A stretch of DNA of 64,000 bases from Clostridium sp. NkU-1 (GTDB lineage: Bacteria; Bacillota_A; Clostridia; Lachnospirales; Lachnospiraceae), in NCBI GenBank assembly GCA_001312405.1, contig BBDR01000009.1, positions 112,788 through 176,787 of the forward strand. The letters run 5' to 3'. The notes below the pieces were generated by a model. The model ran no database searches and was not told the origin of the DNA. It saw nothing but the letters and a program-made list of their open reading frames with translations. This document shows, in pieces, positions 30,827-40,896 of the stretch. Numbering within the stretch: position 1 is the first letter of the stretch; every line of letters starts with the position of its first letter. A program made the translations under genes and the position numbers.

Positions 30827-30960
30827 GACTTTGCTCCTTTTTCAAATAAAATCGATACGATTTAATGAAAGTGCAAAGTCCAACGGACGAATTCAATCCG
30901 CTCCATGCAGTTTCGTCCGGTTCAGACCTTGCACGGAGCAATGCCAATGCATAGCTGCAT
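30827..30960 (-). promoter_or_regulatory. Candidate translation attenuator in the exporter mRNA leader
   Basis: In the minus-strand RNA, GACUUUGCAC (30880-30871) can pair with GUGCAAGGUC inside the leader ORF (30934-30925; ten pairs, one G-U). Alternatively its GACUUUGC pairs with GCAAAGUC (30834-30827) between the exporter Shine-Dalgarno and AUG. A second helix, CGGACGAA (30919-30912) with UUCGUCCG (30891-30884), supports the first state. GCUCCGUGCA (30939-30930) can also pair with UGCAUGGAGC (30909-30900). These helices are mutually exclusive, as in drug-inducible leaders of the erm/cat type. Confidence 0.65.
30922..30960 (-). CDS. Leader peptide of the MFS exporter
   Basis: ATG at 30960 after AAAAGGAGAATTAAA encodes MQLCIGIAPCKV and stops at 30922, 12 residues, with an excellent ribosome site. 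Its last four codons form one arm of the leader hairpin. The sequence is not one I recognise. The role as a stalling peptide is inferred from position and RNA structure. Confidence 0.6.
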   Translation of the reverse strand: MQLCIGIAPCKV

Positions 30961-31177
30961 TTTAATTCTCCTTTTATATCCCTGGTTTTCGTTTCAAGCT
31001 TAAGTTGCTTAAAACCCAGTTTATTCTATCTTACCATAAATAAAACCGGAAAACCACAGGAAATATTCAGATTCCGGGGAGCTGCACCATAAAACATTTG
31101 GGAACATGTAGCTGGTCACGGCGTTTCCCGGCAGTTTGATGTTTATGAAGAAGCTTCTTGATTCGGTTAAAAAATTA

Positions 31178-31206
31178 TTGACACGACCCGGTTTTCATGA
31201 TATTGT
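31178..31206 (+). promoter_or_regulatory. Promoter of the DUF2294 gene
   Basis: TTGACA, 17-bp spacer, TATTGT, 19 bp upstream of the start codon. Confidence 0.6.
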
Positions 31207-31225
31207 ATCTCACAGGTGATGCAAT

Positions 31226-31591
31226 ATGACAAAAGGTCAATTGGAAGCTAAAATCAGTGAAGTCGTCAGTAAATTTGAAGTTGAATATATGGGCAGGGGT
31301 CCCAAGATGGTCCGTACCTATGTATTAAATGACATGATCATTGTCAGGTTATTAGGATTTTTAAGCCCTTCTGAGAAAAAGCTTACGGAAAGTGCCCAGG
31401 GTATTGAATTGCTTAAAAAAGTCCGGACTTCCCTGTTTGAGGGCGGAAGAGAATACCTGGAGAAATTATTAACAGAAGTCATGGATGTGACCGTTATCAG
31501 CACTCATTCCGATATCAGCACTAAAACAGGTGAAAAGATCATTGTCATAACGGTTGACAGGAATTTAGAGGAGTTTTATACAGTTAAATAA
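31226..31591 (+). CDS. DUF2294 family protein
   Basis: 121 residues, intact. Compact alpha/beta protein with the family features VEYMGRGPKMVRTYVLNDMI and REYLEKLLTEVMDVTVISTHSDIST, ending in VITVDRNLEEFY. Function unknown. Own promoter and terminator, so a single-gene unit. Confidence 0.8.
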   Translation: MTKGQLEAKISEVVSKFEVEYMGRGPKMVRTYVLNDMIIVRLLGFLSPSEKKLTESAQGIELLKKVRTSLFEGGREYLEKLLTEVMDVTVISTHSDISTKTGEKIIVITVDRNLEEFYTVK

Positions 31592-31637
31592 CACCGGAAG
31601 ACGTCACAAAGTAGAATCATCATTCTAAGTTGTAAGT

Positions 31638-31670
31638 AAGCCGATATCCATTTTATGGATATCGGCTTTA
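31638..31670 (+). terminator. Terminator of the DUF2294 gene
   Basis: AAGCCGATATCCA, loop TTTTA, TGGATATCGGCTT, then TATATATA: perfect 13-bp stem. Confidence 0.75.
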
Positions 31671-31960
31671 TATATATAAGGAAGGAGGCGATAGGTGAAC
31701 AGGAAAACACCGCAACAATGGAAGTCATAAGAGTTTTTCAGTTATGCGCAGAAGGTATTCGGCATGAGTCTAAAAAGGCTTTGGGGAAAATAACAGAAGG
31801 ATCTCATGCATGGAATATTATAATAGAAACTATGTAATACTTAACAAAATTGGGAAATGAAGGTTGAAGAAAACCATTTTAACTACATGGTTTGCGCCGT
31901 ACCCATATTTGGTGCAAACATCAGATGTGCATAATGGCGTGCGCAGGAACGGAGGAAAAT
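31671..31960 (+). other. Non-coding gap before the DUF4914 gene
   Basis: No gene I can support. A possible 11-residue leader (GTG at 31695 after AAGGAGGCGATAG, reading NRKTPQQWKS) and a short open frame from ATG 31718 are present but resemble nothing known. Confidence 0.4.
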
Positions 31961-33839
31961 ATGCTGGAATGTTTACGTGATATGAATTTACCCGAGTATG
32001 TAAAGGATATATTGGTTCAGTCAAAAGGTGTTGTCATTCCTAAGACAAGGAAAGATTTGCTGACGCTTGCAATGGGAAATTCTGAGAATACCGAGTTTGA
32101 TATTGAATATGAAGTGGAAGGCAAAGGCAAGGTTTTGGAGGCCACAGCTATAAAGTGTAAAAATGGAGTTGTAGTCAATTATACGGACGATTACATGAGA
32201 AGGCGTGATCCTGACTGTCTGTTAATTGCGGATCAAAAACCAACGGATAAACCCAGATATGAGGAGATTTATCATTCTGATTTTGAGACCCTGAGAACAG
32301 AAACCTTTGACTGGCTGAAACAGCAGGAGCTGATTTTCTTTCCATTTAAGTCAGGCGGACTTGAATATGGATATGATTCAATCCTGATTGCCCCCTTAAA
32401 CGCCGGATTTTTCGCTGCCGGACTTGCAGATTTACAGGGATTTTTAAATATTGACGAGATTTCTTCCGACTTTAAGCCAAGAGCGGTTGTATTTCTGGCT
32501 CCTCCATTCAGACATACTCATTTTGACGGAAAACAGATCGTGGTTCATAACCGTCTGGAGGGAATTCATGAAGTTTATTCCTATAATTTATATCCCGGAC
32601 CAAGTGCCAAAAAGGGTATTTACGGAGTTCTTCTTAATATAGGAGAAGAGGAAGGCTGGGTTACAGCACACGCATCAACGGTAAAAGTAATCACTCCTTA
32701 TGACAATGAGATCGTCATCATGCACGAAGGCGCTCCGGAGGCGGAAAAAGTGAAAATGATCGAAGACATTCACAAGGAAATGGATGGCAGAGCCATATTA
32801 GGAAGAAATACGGTTACAGGTGAAAAAAAATTATTTAGTATTAAGTGAAACCTGTGAACTGATACCAGTGACAGATGACATGGCATTATGTCATCCCAAA
32901 ATGCAGAATGACAGCAAAAAGCTGGTAGTAAAGGATGCAGAATCCGCCTGGTTTTTACGCCTTGATAACATTAAATGCTATGGTTCTTCTCCCCAATATG
33001 AAAAAATACTGATCCAGCCGGAAGAGCCCCTTATTTTCTTAAACATGCAGGCAGTACCTGGTGCCACCTGCCTGGTTTGGGAACATACCCTGGATCAGAA
33101 CGGAAAGCCCTGTCCCAACCCCCGCGTTGTTTTACCAAGAAGACTGGTTCCCAAAGCCATTGACACTCCCGTGGAAGTGGATGTGAGAAGCTTTGGCGTA
33201 CGGACTCCGGCATGTACAAAGGAAAACCCGACATACGGAATTCTTGGCATTCTCCACATACTTCCTCCGGCACTGGCCTGGTTATGGCGTCTTGTGGCTC
33301 CGAGAGGATTTAACAATCCAAGCATTATCGATTCTCTTGAAATGACCAGTGAAGGAGTCGGTTCTTACTGGCCTTTTGCAACCGGTAAAATGGTGACTCA
33401 GGCCAACCTTTTGCTTGACCAGATTTTAAGTTCAACCAATACCCGGTATGTCCTGATCCCCAACCAGCATATCGGGGCATATGAGGTGAGCTTTATGCCC
33501 CAATGGGTTGCAAGGGAATACATTGCCCGCCGGGGCAGCGCCAAGTTTAAACCGGAGCATCTTGTGGAAGCACGCTGTCCGCTTCTTGGCTTTGGACTTG
33601 ACTCCCTAAAAATTGACGGCCAGTACATCAGAAGAGCATTTTTAAGACCGGAAACCCAGCAGGAGGTAGGCATCCAGGGCTACGACGACGGAGCAAAAAT
33701 CCTGACAGACTTCTTTAAACAGGAGCTGATGAAATATTATACCGATGATTTAAATCCGTTAGGAAAGCAGATCATAGATATGTTCCTGGCAGGTGCCACG
33801 GTTAAGGACTATCTGGAAATCATCCCCATGAGGTATTAG
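31961..33839 (+). CDS. DUF4914 family protein (frameshift at 32823-32830)
   Basis: Large conserved protein (about 625 residues) of unknown function. ATG at 31961 after ACGGAGGAAAAT. The A8 run 32823-32830 should be A7, joining TVTGEKNYLVLSETCELIPV. Conserved-looking blocks include LAPPFRHTHFDGKQIVVHNRLEG, PNPRVVLPRRLVP and RYVLIPNQHIGAYEV. No signal peptide or membrane helix. It precedes the hexuronate genes, but a terminator-free gap and a new promoter separate them, so a link is only suggested. Confidence 0.82.
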
Positions 33840-33875
33840 AATTGTCGAATGGCCGTGGGTTCCAGGTAACAATGT

Positions 33876-33920
33876 ACTTGTATACTAGTGCTTGACAATG
33901 AGGTTGATTTCGCTTATTCT
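33876..33920 (+). promoter_or_regulatory. Promoter and operator of the GntR regulator gene
   Basis: TTGACA (33892-33897), 17-bp spacer, TATTCT (33915-33920). Immediately upstream, ACTTGTATACTAGT (33876-33889) is a near-palindrome matching the site in the uxuA promoter, consistent with autoregulation. Confidence 0.7.
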
Positions 33921-33955
33921 ATGTATGAACAGAATTTGAGAAAAGAGGTCATGAT

Positions 33956-34630
33956 ATGCGGCTGACAGAACGGTATTCCAAAGAGACTGGAAGGGAATAT
34001 GCACTCAGGATGCTAAAGGATAATATCATACATCTTGATTTGGTTCCGGGAAAGCTGCTGAGCGAAAATGAATTATCCTCAGAAATGAATTTGTCCCGGA
34101 CCCCGGTGAGAGAAGCCTTGATTGAGCTGTCAAAGGTGAAAATCGTGGAAATTTATCCCCAAAAGGGAAGCGCGGTGGCTTTGATCGATTATAACCTGGT
34201 GGAAGAGGCGCGTTTTATGCGCAATGTCCTGGAATGCGCGGTCGTGGAGCTGGCCTGTAAGACGGCTGGGGAAGATGCGGTCAGGGAGTTAAAGGATAAT
34301 GTAAAGCTTCAGGAGTTTTATCTGGAAAACCGTTCACCTGAGCAGCTTCTTAAGCTGGATGATGAATTTCACCGGCTGCTGTTTCATATAACCGGCAAGG
34401 ATCAGGTTTATCAGCTTATGGACAGCATCACCATTCATTTTGACAGAATACGCAGCATGTCTCTGATTGCAGTAAAGGATTTGAAGACAGTTTCCGACCA
34501 TCAGGCCATTGTGGAAGCCATTGCCGCAAAGGATGGTGACCTGGCAAAAGAACTGATGGATAAGCATTTATCCAGATATAAAATTGATGAGGAAGCCTTG
34601 CGAAGAGAATATCCGGGGTATTTCCTGTGA
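33956..34630 (+). CDS. GntR-family regulator (FadR subfamily), probable hexuronate regulator
   Basis: 224 residues, intact. Winged helix with LLSENELSSEMNLSRTPVREALIEL near residues 35-60, and a C-terminal all-helical FCD ligand domain (DDEFHRLLFHITG; SDHQAIVEAIAAKD) with the His and Asp metal ligands typical of FCD proteins. It lies upstream of uxuAB and shares operator sequence with their promoter, so it probably senses a uronate-derived metabolite. Confidence 0.9.
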   Translation: MRLTERYSKETGREYALRMLKDNIIHLDLVPGKLLSENELSSEMNLSRTPVREALIELSKVKIVEIYPQKGSAVALIDYNLVEEARFMRNVLECAVVELACKTAGEDAVRELKDNVKLQEFYLENRSPEQLLKLDDEFHRLLFHITGKDQVYQLMDSITIHFDRIRSMSLIAVKDLKTVSDHQAIVEAIAAKDGDLAKELMDKHLSRYKIDEEALRREYPGYFL

Positions 34631-34657
34631 TTTAACCTTTATGATGCATAATGAAAG

Positions 34658-34700
34658 CGGTAATAAGAGAGGGAAAGCCCCATCTCTTATTACCGTTTTT
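34658..34700 (+). terminator. Terminator of the GntR gene
   Basis: CGGTAATAAGAGA pairs with TCTCTTATTACCG, then TTTTTG. Confidence 0.88.
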
Positions 34701-34784
34701 GATGATCGGATGCAAACCATTGAGAGCAATCAGATGCTTGTACATAATACATAAAAAAAAATCGATATTTATGAAATATGCTGA

Positions 34785-34813
34785 TTGAACTACTAGTATA
34801 CTAGATATATACT
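34785..34813 (+). promoter_or_regulatory. uxuA promoter with GntR operator in the spacer
   Basis: TTGAAC (34785-34790), 17-bp spacer, TATACT (34808-34813). The palindrome ACTAGTATACTAGA (34792-34805) occupies the spacer, so regulator binding would exclude RNA polymerase. Confidence 0.75.
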
Positions 34814-34857
34814 TAAAACAGGACTTAATAGCCGCAAAGAAACGGAGGTATTCAAAC

Positions 34858-35940
34858 ATGAAAATGATTATGCGTTGGTTTCCCTTTGGGGATGACAGCG
34901 TGACCCTCAGCCAGATCCGCCAGACACCTGGAGTTTCCGGTGTGGCCACCTGTCTGCCCAAGGTACCAGTGGGACAGGTCTGGCCCCTGGAGACCATAAA
35001 AGCCCTGAAAGAGGAAATCAATGAGGCCGGTCTTGAGATGGAGGTAATCGAAAGCGTCAATATCCATGAAGACATAAAAAAAGGCCTTTCCACCCGGGAT
35101 GAGTATATTGATGCTTATATAAAGACACTGGAGCATTTAAGCCTGGCAGGGGTTAAATGTCTCTGTTATAATTTTATGCCAGTAATGGACTGGGCGCGGA
35201 GTGATCTTGCTTTTCAAACGGAAGACGGAAGCTATGTCATGGCTTACCGCCACGATGAAGTGCTTCAGATGAATCCGGAAAAAATGGCAAAGGCCATGGA
35301 GGGAAAAGCCAGAGGATACTCCCTGCCGGGCTGGGAGCCGGAGCGGCTTTGTGCCATGGCCCAGGACATCGAGTTTTACCAGTCCATGACAAGGGAGCAA
35401 TACTGGAACAATATGAAATATTTCCTGGATGCGGTAGTTCCTTATGCAGAGAAGTATGATATTAAAATGGCGATTCATCCAGATGATCCGCCGTGGCCTC
35501 TTTACGGACTTCCAAAGGTCATTACCAATGCGGAAAATATCCGGACGTTTCTTGACTTAAACAGCAGTCCCTATAATGGTCTGACCTTATGCACCGGCAG
35601 TCTGGGAAGTGATTTAAGCAATGACATTCCGGCCATGATGCGGGAGTTTGGAAACAGGAAGCGGATACATTTTGCCCACATCAGGAATGTTCACCATATT
35701 TCGGAAAAGGATTTTGATGAATCGGCTCATCTTTCTTCCTGCGGGGATTTAGATATGTTTTCCATTGTAGAGGCTCTTTATGAGTCCGGCTTTGAGGGAT
35801 ATATCCGTCCGGATCACGGACGTATGATCTGGGGAGAACAGGCCCGTCCTGGATACGGCTTATACGACCGGGCCATTGGGGCAAATTACTTATTAGGTCT
35901 TTGGGAAGCCATTGATAAAACCCATAAAAACAGAAAATAG
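34858..35940 (+). CDS. uxuA: Mannonate dehydratase
   Basis: Converts D-mannonate to 2-keto-3-deoxygluconate in glucuronate breakdown. 360 residues, intact, TIM barrel starting MKMIMRWFPFGDDSV. Metal and catalytic regions visible: MAIHPDDPPWPLYGLPK, TLCTGSLGS, HIRNV and RPDHGRMIWGE. ATG at 34858 after ACGGAGGTATTCAAAC. uxuB follows after 13 bp. Confidence 0.97.
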   Translation: MKMIMRWFPFGDDSVTLSQIRQTPGVSGVATCLPKVPVGQVWPLETIKALKEEINEAGLEMEVIESVNIHEDIKKGLSTRDEYIDAYIKTLEHLSLAGVKCLCYNFMPVMDWARSDLAFQTEDGSYVMAYRHDEVLQMNPEKMAKAMEGKARGYSLPGWEPERLCAMAQDIEFYQSMTREQYWNNMKYFLDAVVPYAEKYDIKMAIHPDDPPWPLYGLPKVITNAENIRTFLDLNSSPYNGLTLCTGSLGSDLSNDIPAMMREFGNRKRIHFAHIRNVHHISEKDFDESAHLSSCGDLDMFSIVEALYESGFEGYIRPDHGRMIWGEQARPGYGLYDRAIGANYLLGLWEAIDKTHKNRK

Positions 35941-35953
35941 GAGGCATGGATTT

Positions 35954-37567
35954 ATGAAACTGAATCGGTCCTGTTTAACAAACCGGGAAGCCTGGGAAAA
36001 GGCTTCTGTAAAGCTGCCGGAATTTGACTGGGAAAAAATGAGGTCGGCTACGGATCAGTCGCCGACATGGATCCATTTTGGGGCAGGGAATATTTTCCGG
36101 GGATTCATCGCAGTGCTGCAGCAGCGCCTGCTGAATGAAGGTCTAGAAAAAAAGCGGCATCATAGCGACAGACACCTTTGATTATGATATCATTGATAAA
36201 ATATATACTCCCTTTGACAATATGACCATGATGGTCAGCTTAAAACCGGACGGAACCATGGACCGGGAGGTAGTGGCAAGCGTTGCCAGGGGCGTAAAGG
36301 CTGATGTGGGCAATGAAAAGGATTTCGGATATCTGGTAAAGGCTTTTGAGAATCCATCTCTTCAGATGGTGAGCTTTACCATAACCGAAAAAGGATATGC
36401 TCTTGCCAATTTCCGTGGAGAGCTTTTTCCAGCAGTGGAAAAGGACATGGAAGAAGGCCCGGAAAAAGCCAGCCATGCCATGAGCGTGGTGACGGCTCTT
36501 CTTCTTAAACGGTATCTTGCAGGAGGCCATCCTTTGGCATTGGTCAGCATGGATAATTGCAGCCATAACGGAGAAAAGCTAAGGAACAGCATCCTTTCCA
36601 TTGCAAGGGCATGGACTGAAAAGGGGTTTGCTTCCGAGAGCTTCCTTTCCTGGGTCCAGGATGAACATAAGGTTTCCTTCCCCTGGTCCATGATCGATAA
36701 GATCACTCCCCGTCCTGCTGAGGTGGTGCAGAAATTACTGGAGGAAGACGGGATCGAAGATATGGCGCCCATTATCACCAGCAAGAACACATACATTGCC
36801 CCCTTTGTTAATGCGGAGATCCCTCAGTATTTAGTGGTGGAAGACCGGTTTCCAAACGGACGTCCTGCACTTGAAAAGGCTGGGGTATACTTGACGGACA
36901 GGGATACGGTAAACAAGACAGAGCGGATGAAGGTCACCACCTGCTTAAATCCCCTGCACACGGCATTGGCGGTGTTTGGCTGCCTGCTGGGATATAACAG
37001 CATAGCCGCAGAGATGAGAGATGAGGACTTGACCTCCCTTGTGGAGCGGATCGGTTACAAGGAAGGCCTGCCGGTGGTTACGGATCCGGGAATCTTAAGC
37101 CCTGAGGATTTTATCAGGGAGGTCATTGAATACCGTCTGCCTAATCCATTTATCCCCGATGCCCCCAGAGAATTGCAACCGATACCAGCCAGAAGATCCC
37201 CATCCGCTTTGGAGAAACCATAAAGGCTTATCTTGCAGATGATCATCTGGAAGTCCAGAATCTGACCGCCATCCCGCTGGCAATTGCCGGCTGGCTCCGC
37301 TATCTCCTTGGTGTGGATGATGAGGGAAAAACCATGGAGATCAGCAGCGATCCAATGCTTTCAGAATTAAAAGAACAGTTAAAGGGAATCAGGCTGGGAG
37401 AAAAGCCTGATGGAAAAGAGGGACTTAAAGAGATCCTTTCCAATCCCCTTCTTTTTGGAACCGATTTGGTTCAGGCAGGTCTTTCCGGAAAGATTGAAGC
37501 CATGCTTTATGAAATGCTGGAAGGCCCGGGGGCAGTGAGAAAGACATTACACCGGTATGTAAAATAA
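35954..37567 (+). CDS. uxuB: Fructuronate reductase / mannitol dehydrogenase family (two indels)
   Basis: NAD-dependent reduction of fructuronate to mannonate, the step before UxuA. WIHFGAGNIFRGF Rossmann motif near residue 37, catalytic-type DKITPRP with nearby Lys, and NPLHTALAVFG. The A7 run 36147-36153 should be A6 (LEKSGIIATDTFDYD). One C is missing near 37170 (PDAPQRIATDTSQKIPIRFGET). About 537 residues, ending VRKTLHRYVK. Confidence 0.93.
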
Positions 37568-37581
37568 TATGATAAAAATGA

Positions 37582-37624
37582 GGAACCCCTGGTTATTGAA
37601 ACCAGCGGTTCCCTGTGTTATAAT
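37582..37624 (+). promoter_or_regulatory. Hairpin and promoter after uxuB
   Basis: GGAACC-N2-TGGTT pairs with AACCA-N2-GGTTCC (37582-37612). TTGAAA (37596-37601), 17-bp spacer and TATAAT (37619-37624) form a promoter overlapping the hairpin, for the next two genes. Confidence 0.6.
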
Positions 37625-37667
37625 TGGCCTGTCAAAAAGAAAAGTACCAGAAAGGTGGACAAGACCC

Positions 37668-38009
37668 GTGAACATACAAATTTTTGGAACCGGAAAATGT
37701 TTTGATACCAGGAAGGCCGAGCGCTATTTCAAGGAACGTGGAATCAAATATCAGTTTATTGATATGAAAGAAAAGGGGCTGAGCAAAGGCGAGTACAATG
37801 GAGTCAAACAGGCAGTAGGAGGACTTGAGGCCATGCTTGACGAAAAATGTAAGGATCAGGAAGCCCTGGCGCTTATCAGATACATTGCCGGTGAGGATAA
37901 AGATGAAAAGGTCTTAGAGAACCAGAAGGTACTGAAAACACCTATTGTCAGAAACGGAAAGCTGGCTACGGTTGGATACCAGCCGGAGGTGTGGAAGAAT
38001 TGGAGCTAG
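37668..38009 (+). CDS. Spx/ArsC-like thioredoxin-fold protein
   Basis: 113 residues, GTG start at 37668 after AAGGTGGACAAGACCC. N-terminal NIQIFGTGKCFDTRKAERYF has a single Cys where the family has a CxxC or CxxS redox site; later GIKYQFIDMKEKGLSKGE and LKTPIVRNGKLATVG, as in the YffB/ArsC branch. Probably a redox-related protein; role in the uronate region unclear. The cupin gene starts 9 bp later. Confidence 0.78.
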   Translation: MNIQIFGTGKCFDTRKAERYFKERGIKYQFIDMKEKGLSKGEYNGVKQAVGGLEAMLDEKCKDQEALALIRYIAGEDKDEKVLENQKVLKTPIVRNGKLATVGYQPEVWKNWS

Positions 38010-38017
38010 GAGAAGGT

Positions 38018-38365
38018 ATGATGAAAAAACCGGAGAAAGATCAGATGTGGGTATTTAATAAGGACATAGAAGGAGAACAGGCTTCAGAAGGTGTTGTCAG
38101 AAAGGTTCTGGCATACTGTGATGGCATGATGTGTGTGGAAAACCAGTTTGAGAAGGGAGCAGTGGGAAATCTGCACAGCCACCCCCATACCCAGATCACT
38201 TATGTTGCCAGCGGAAAGTTTGAGTTCACCATAGGGGATGAAAAAAAGGTCGTAGAGGCAGGAGACAGTCTTTTAAAGCAGAATGGAATCACCCATGGCT
38301 GCATATGCCTTGAAAAGGGAATACTGGTAGATATCTTTACGCCCATGAGAGAAGATTTTTTATAA
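38018..38365 (+). CDS. kdgF: KdgF-like cupin
   Basis: Small single-domain cupin (about 115 residues), intact. The metal-binding motif GAVGNLHSHPHTQITYVASG and the second motif THGCICLEKG are present, and the protein ends FTPMREDFL, typical of KdgF. KdgF opens unsaturated uronates to the linear keto form, and the neighbouring uxuAB support that role. ATG at 38018 after AGGAGAAGGT; 38021 is possible. Confidence 0.8.
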   Translation: MMKKPEKDQMWVFNKDIEGEQASEGVVRKVLAYCDGMMCVENQFEKGAVGNLHSHPHTQITYVASGKFEFTIGDEKKVVEAGDSLLKQNGITHGCICLEKGILVDIFTPMREDFL

Positions 38366-38475
38366 ATAACGGAGTCTTACTGGAAATAAAAATGGGACAT
38401 GCGAAATAAATCTATTGATAAAAATGGTATAATATGCTATAAAGAAAGCACAGTAAGTTAAAGGAGGTGATAGGG

Positions 38476-38634
38476 ATGGGAAAGTATGTTTGTGAACCAT
38501 GCGGATATGTGTACGATCCTGAAATCGGTGATCCAGATTCTGGCATTGAGCCAGGTACTGCATTTGAAGATTTACCCGAAGATTGGGTTTGCCCAGTTTG
38601 CGGAGTTGGTAAGGACATGTTTGTTGAAGAGTAA
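38476..38634 (+). CDS. Rubredoxin
   Basis: 52-residue iron protein carrying single electrons, often for oxygen or superoxide detoxification in anaerobes. Ligand pairs [11 protein letters not shown] and [16 protein letters not shown] at 38476 after AAGGAGGTGATAGGG. Too short for most ORF cut-offs. Confidence 0.97.
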   Translation: MGKYVCEPCGYVYDPEIGDPDSGIEPGTAFEDLPEDWVCPVCGVGKDMFVEE

Positions 38635-38658
38635 TTTTGCGGCCAATGGCCGGCAAAT

Positions 38659-38708
38659 AAAACCTTCAAGCTTTCGGCAGATGATCTGCCGGGCTTGAAG
38701 GTTTTTTT
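38659..38708. terminator. Terminator after rubredoxin
   Basis: AAAACCTTCAAGC pairs with GCTTGAAGGTTTT, followed by T; inner CGGCAGATGATCTGCCG hairpin. Confidence 0.88.
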
Positions 38709-38744
38709 GTTCTTTTTAGAATCAGCAGGAATACGTATCCTTCA

Positions 38745-40830
38745 TCATAATAAATGGAAGGTCAGGACAAGGGATGCAAATACGATGGAAACCATGGAAG
38801 TAAGCTTTATGAGAATGTTGATCGACGGCCCGGAAGTATCCTTAAACGGATCGCCTACGGTGTCGCCTACCACAGCAGCTTTATGCTGGCTGCTTCCCTT
38901 TCCGCCATGTGCGCCCTGTTCAATATACTTCTTTGCATTATCCCACGCACCTCCGGAGTTAGCCATCATAACTGCAAGTACAAAACCGGTAACGGTATTA
39001 CCGGCAAGAAGAGCTGATACACCTTCCGGCCCTAATAACAAGCCAATAACAATAGGAATAACAACGGCTATCATGGCCGGTGCGATCATCAGCTTTTGGG
39101 CTGATTTTGTACACATGTCAACGCAGGAAGCATAATCTGGTTCCGTTTTTCCTTCCATAATCCCGGTTATGGTCTTAAATTGACGGCGGACTTCCAATAC
39201 GATTGCCTGAGCTGCTTTGCCAACGGCTTCCATGGTGAGAGCAGCAAATAAAAAGGGTAATACACCGCCAATTAACAATCCGACCAGTACTTTTGGATTG
39301 GTTATGGTTAAATCCAGATTTAAATCCGGCTGGATCTGATGTACTTTATCAACATAGGAAGCAATCAGTGCAAGAGCGGTCAAGGCAGCGGATCCGATAG
39401 CAAATCCCTTTCCTGTAGCAGCGGTGGTATTGCCCAGAGAGTCAAGCGCGTCTGTTCTCTGTCTTACGGAAGCATCCATATGTGTCATCTCAGCAATGCC
39501 ACCGGCATTGTCAGCGATTGGTCCGTAAGCATCCGTAGCCAGTGTAATGCCTAAAGTGGATAACATTCCAACTGCAGATAAACCGATGCCGTAAAGTCCG
39601 AGATTAAAATCATTGGCGCCTCCGGAACAATAGTAACTTACAAGGACAGAAATGCTTACAATTACTACCGGTGCGACAGTGGAAAGCATACCAAGGGATA
39701 ATCCGCTGATGATTACTGTTGCGGCCCCGGTTTCACTGGACTCCGCTAATTTTTGGGTAGGGCTATAGGTATCTGATGTGTAATATTCTGTAATTGCTCC
39801 GATTAAAACTCCTGCAATCAATCCCGAAAGAACGGCAGCGTAAAGCCCCATATGGCCGGGAAGCATCAGCTTTATGATAAAAAATGCTGCAATAATAATG
39901 ATTGCCGCACTGATATAAGTGCCCGTTCTCAGCGCTTTGAGAAGATTCTTCTGAGAAGCGCCTTCTTCTGTCTTGACAAAAAAAGGTACCGATGACGGAT
40001 GCTACAACGCCCAGCGCTGCAAGGAGCATGGGTATGGACACGCCCTTGATTCCGTATCCTGCGGCAACCGCAAGAGCTGCAGTTGAAACAATAGAACCAA
40101 CATAGGATTCATAGAGATCAGCGCCCATTCCGGCTACGTCCCCTACATTATCCCCTACATTATCAGCAATAACAGCCGGATTACGCGGATCGTCTTCGGG
40201 AATGCCGGCTTCCACTTTACCAACAAGATCTGCCCCCACATCTGCAGCCTTGGTAAAAATACCGCCGCCGACCCTGGCAAAGAGGGCCATACTGGAAGCA
40301 CCCATACCAAAGGTCAGCATATTCGCTGTTATTTCTGTAATTCGCTGGTCTACCGGAAGATGGCGAAAGGCAGCGTTTAAAATAAAATACCAAATAGAAA
40401 GATCCAGAAGACCAAGTCCAACCACGGTAAAGCCCATAACAGAGCCGGCTGAGAATGCCACCTGGAGTCCCTTATTTAAGCTTTTTGAAGCGCCTTCTGC
40501 GGTTCTGCAGTTAGCCATGGTTGCCGTTCTCATGCCTACAAATCCCGACAGACCTGAGAAAAAGCCGCCCGTCAGAAATGCAAACGGGGTAAAAAAGCTT
40601 AAGAAACCGTTAAATGCCATAATAAGTAAAATGCAAAAGACTGCGATAAAAAATATTGCGACCCCTGAATACTGCCGTTTTAAGTAGGCATTTGCCCCTT
40701 TTCTTACAGCTTCAGAGATCCGGGCCATCTCCGAGGTGCCCTCTGGTTGTTTTTTTACACGAAGAAACATGACCCAGGCAAAGAATATCCCCAACAATGA
40801 CCCCATTGATACAAAATAAATTGCATCCAT
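38745..40830 (-). CDS. hppA: Membrane-bound proton- or sodium-pumping pyrophosphatase (frameshift at 39978-39984)
   Basis: Couples pyrophosphate hydrolysis to ion pumping, about 695 residues with some 15-16 helices. Substrate loop DVGADLVGKVEAGIPEDDPRNPAVIADNVGDNVGD and the second site NSGGAWDNAKKYIE, GDTVGDPFKDTSGPS. Sequence GNTTAATGKGF, with Ala at the K+-selectivity position, points to the potassium-dependent group. T7 (plus-strand A7 39978-39984) should be T6 (VIGTFFVKTEE). H+ versus Na+ specificity not decided. Confidence 0.95.
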
Positions 40831-40866
40831 TAATTCATACCTCCTGTTTTATATTTTGATGATTTC

Positions 40867-40896
40867 ATTATAGTACCAAATAATATATAATTTCAA
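40867..40896 (-). promoter_or_regulatory. Promoter of hppA
   Basis: On the minus strand TTGAAA (40896-40891), 18-bp spacer, TATAAT (40872-40867), 37 bp upstream of the start codon. Confidence 0.6.

Noticed and set aside
31655..31837. 60-residue ORF after DUF2294
   Set aside because: Its start lies in the terminator loop and the sequence resembles no protein; kept only as a gap note.
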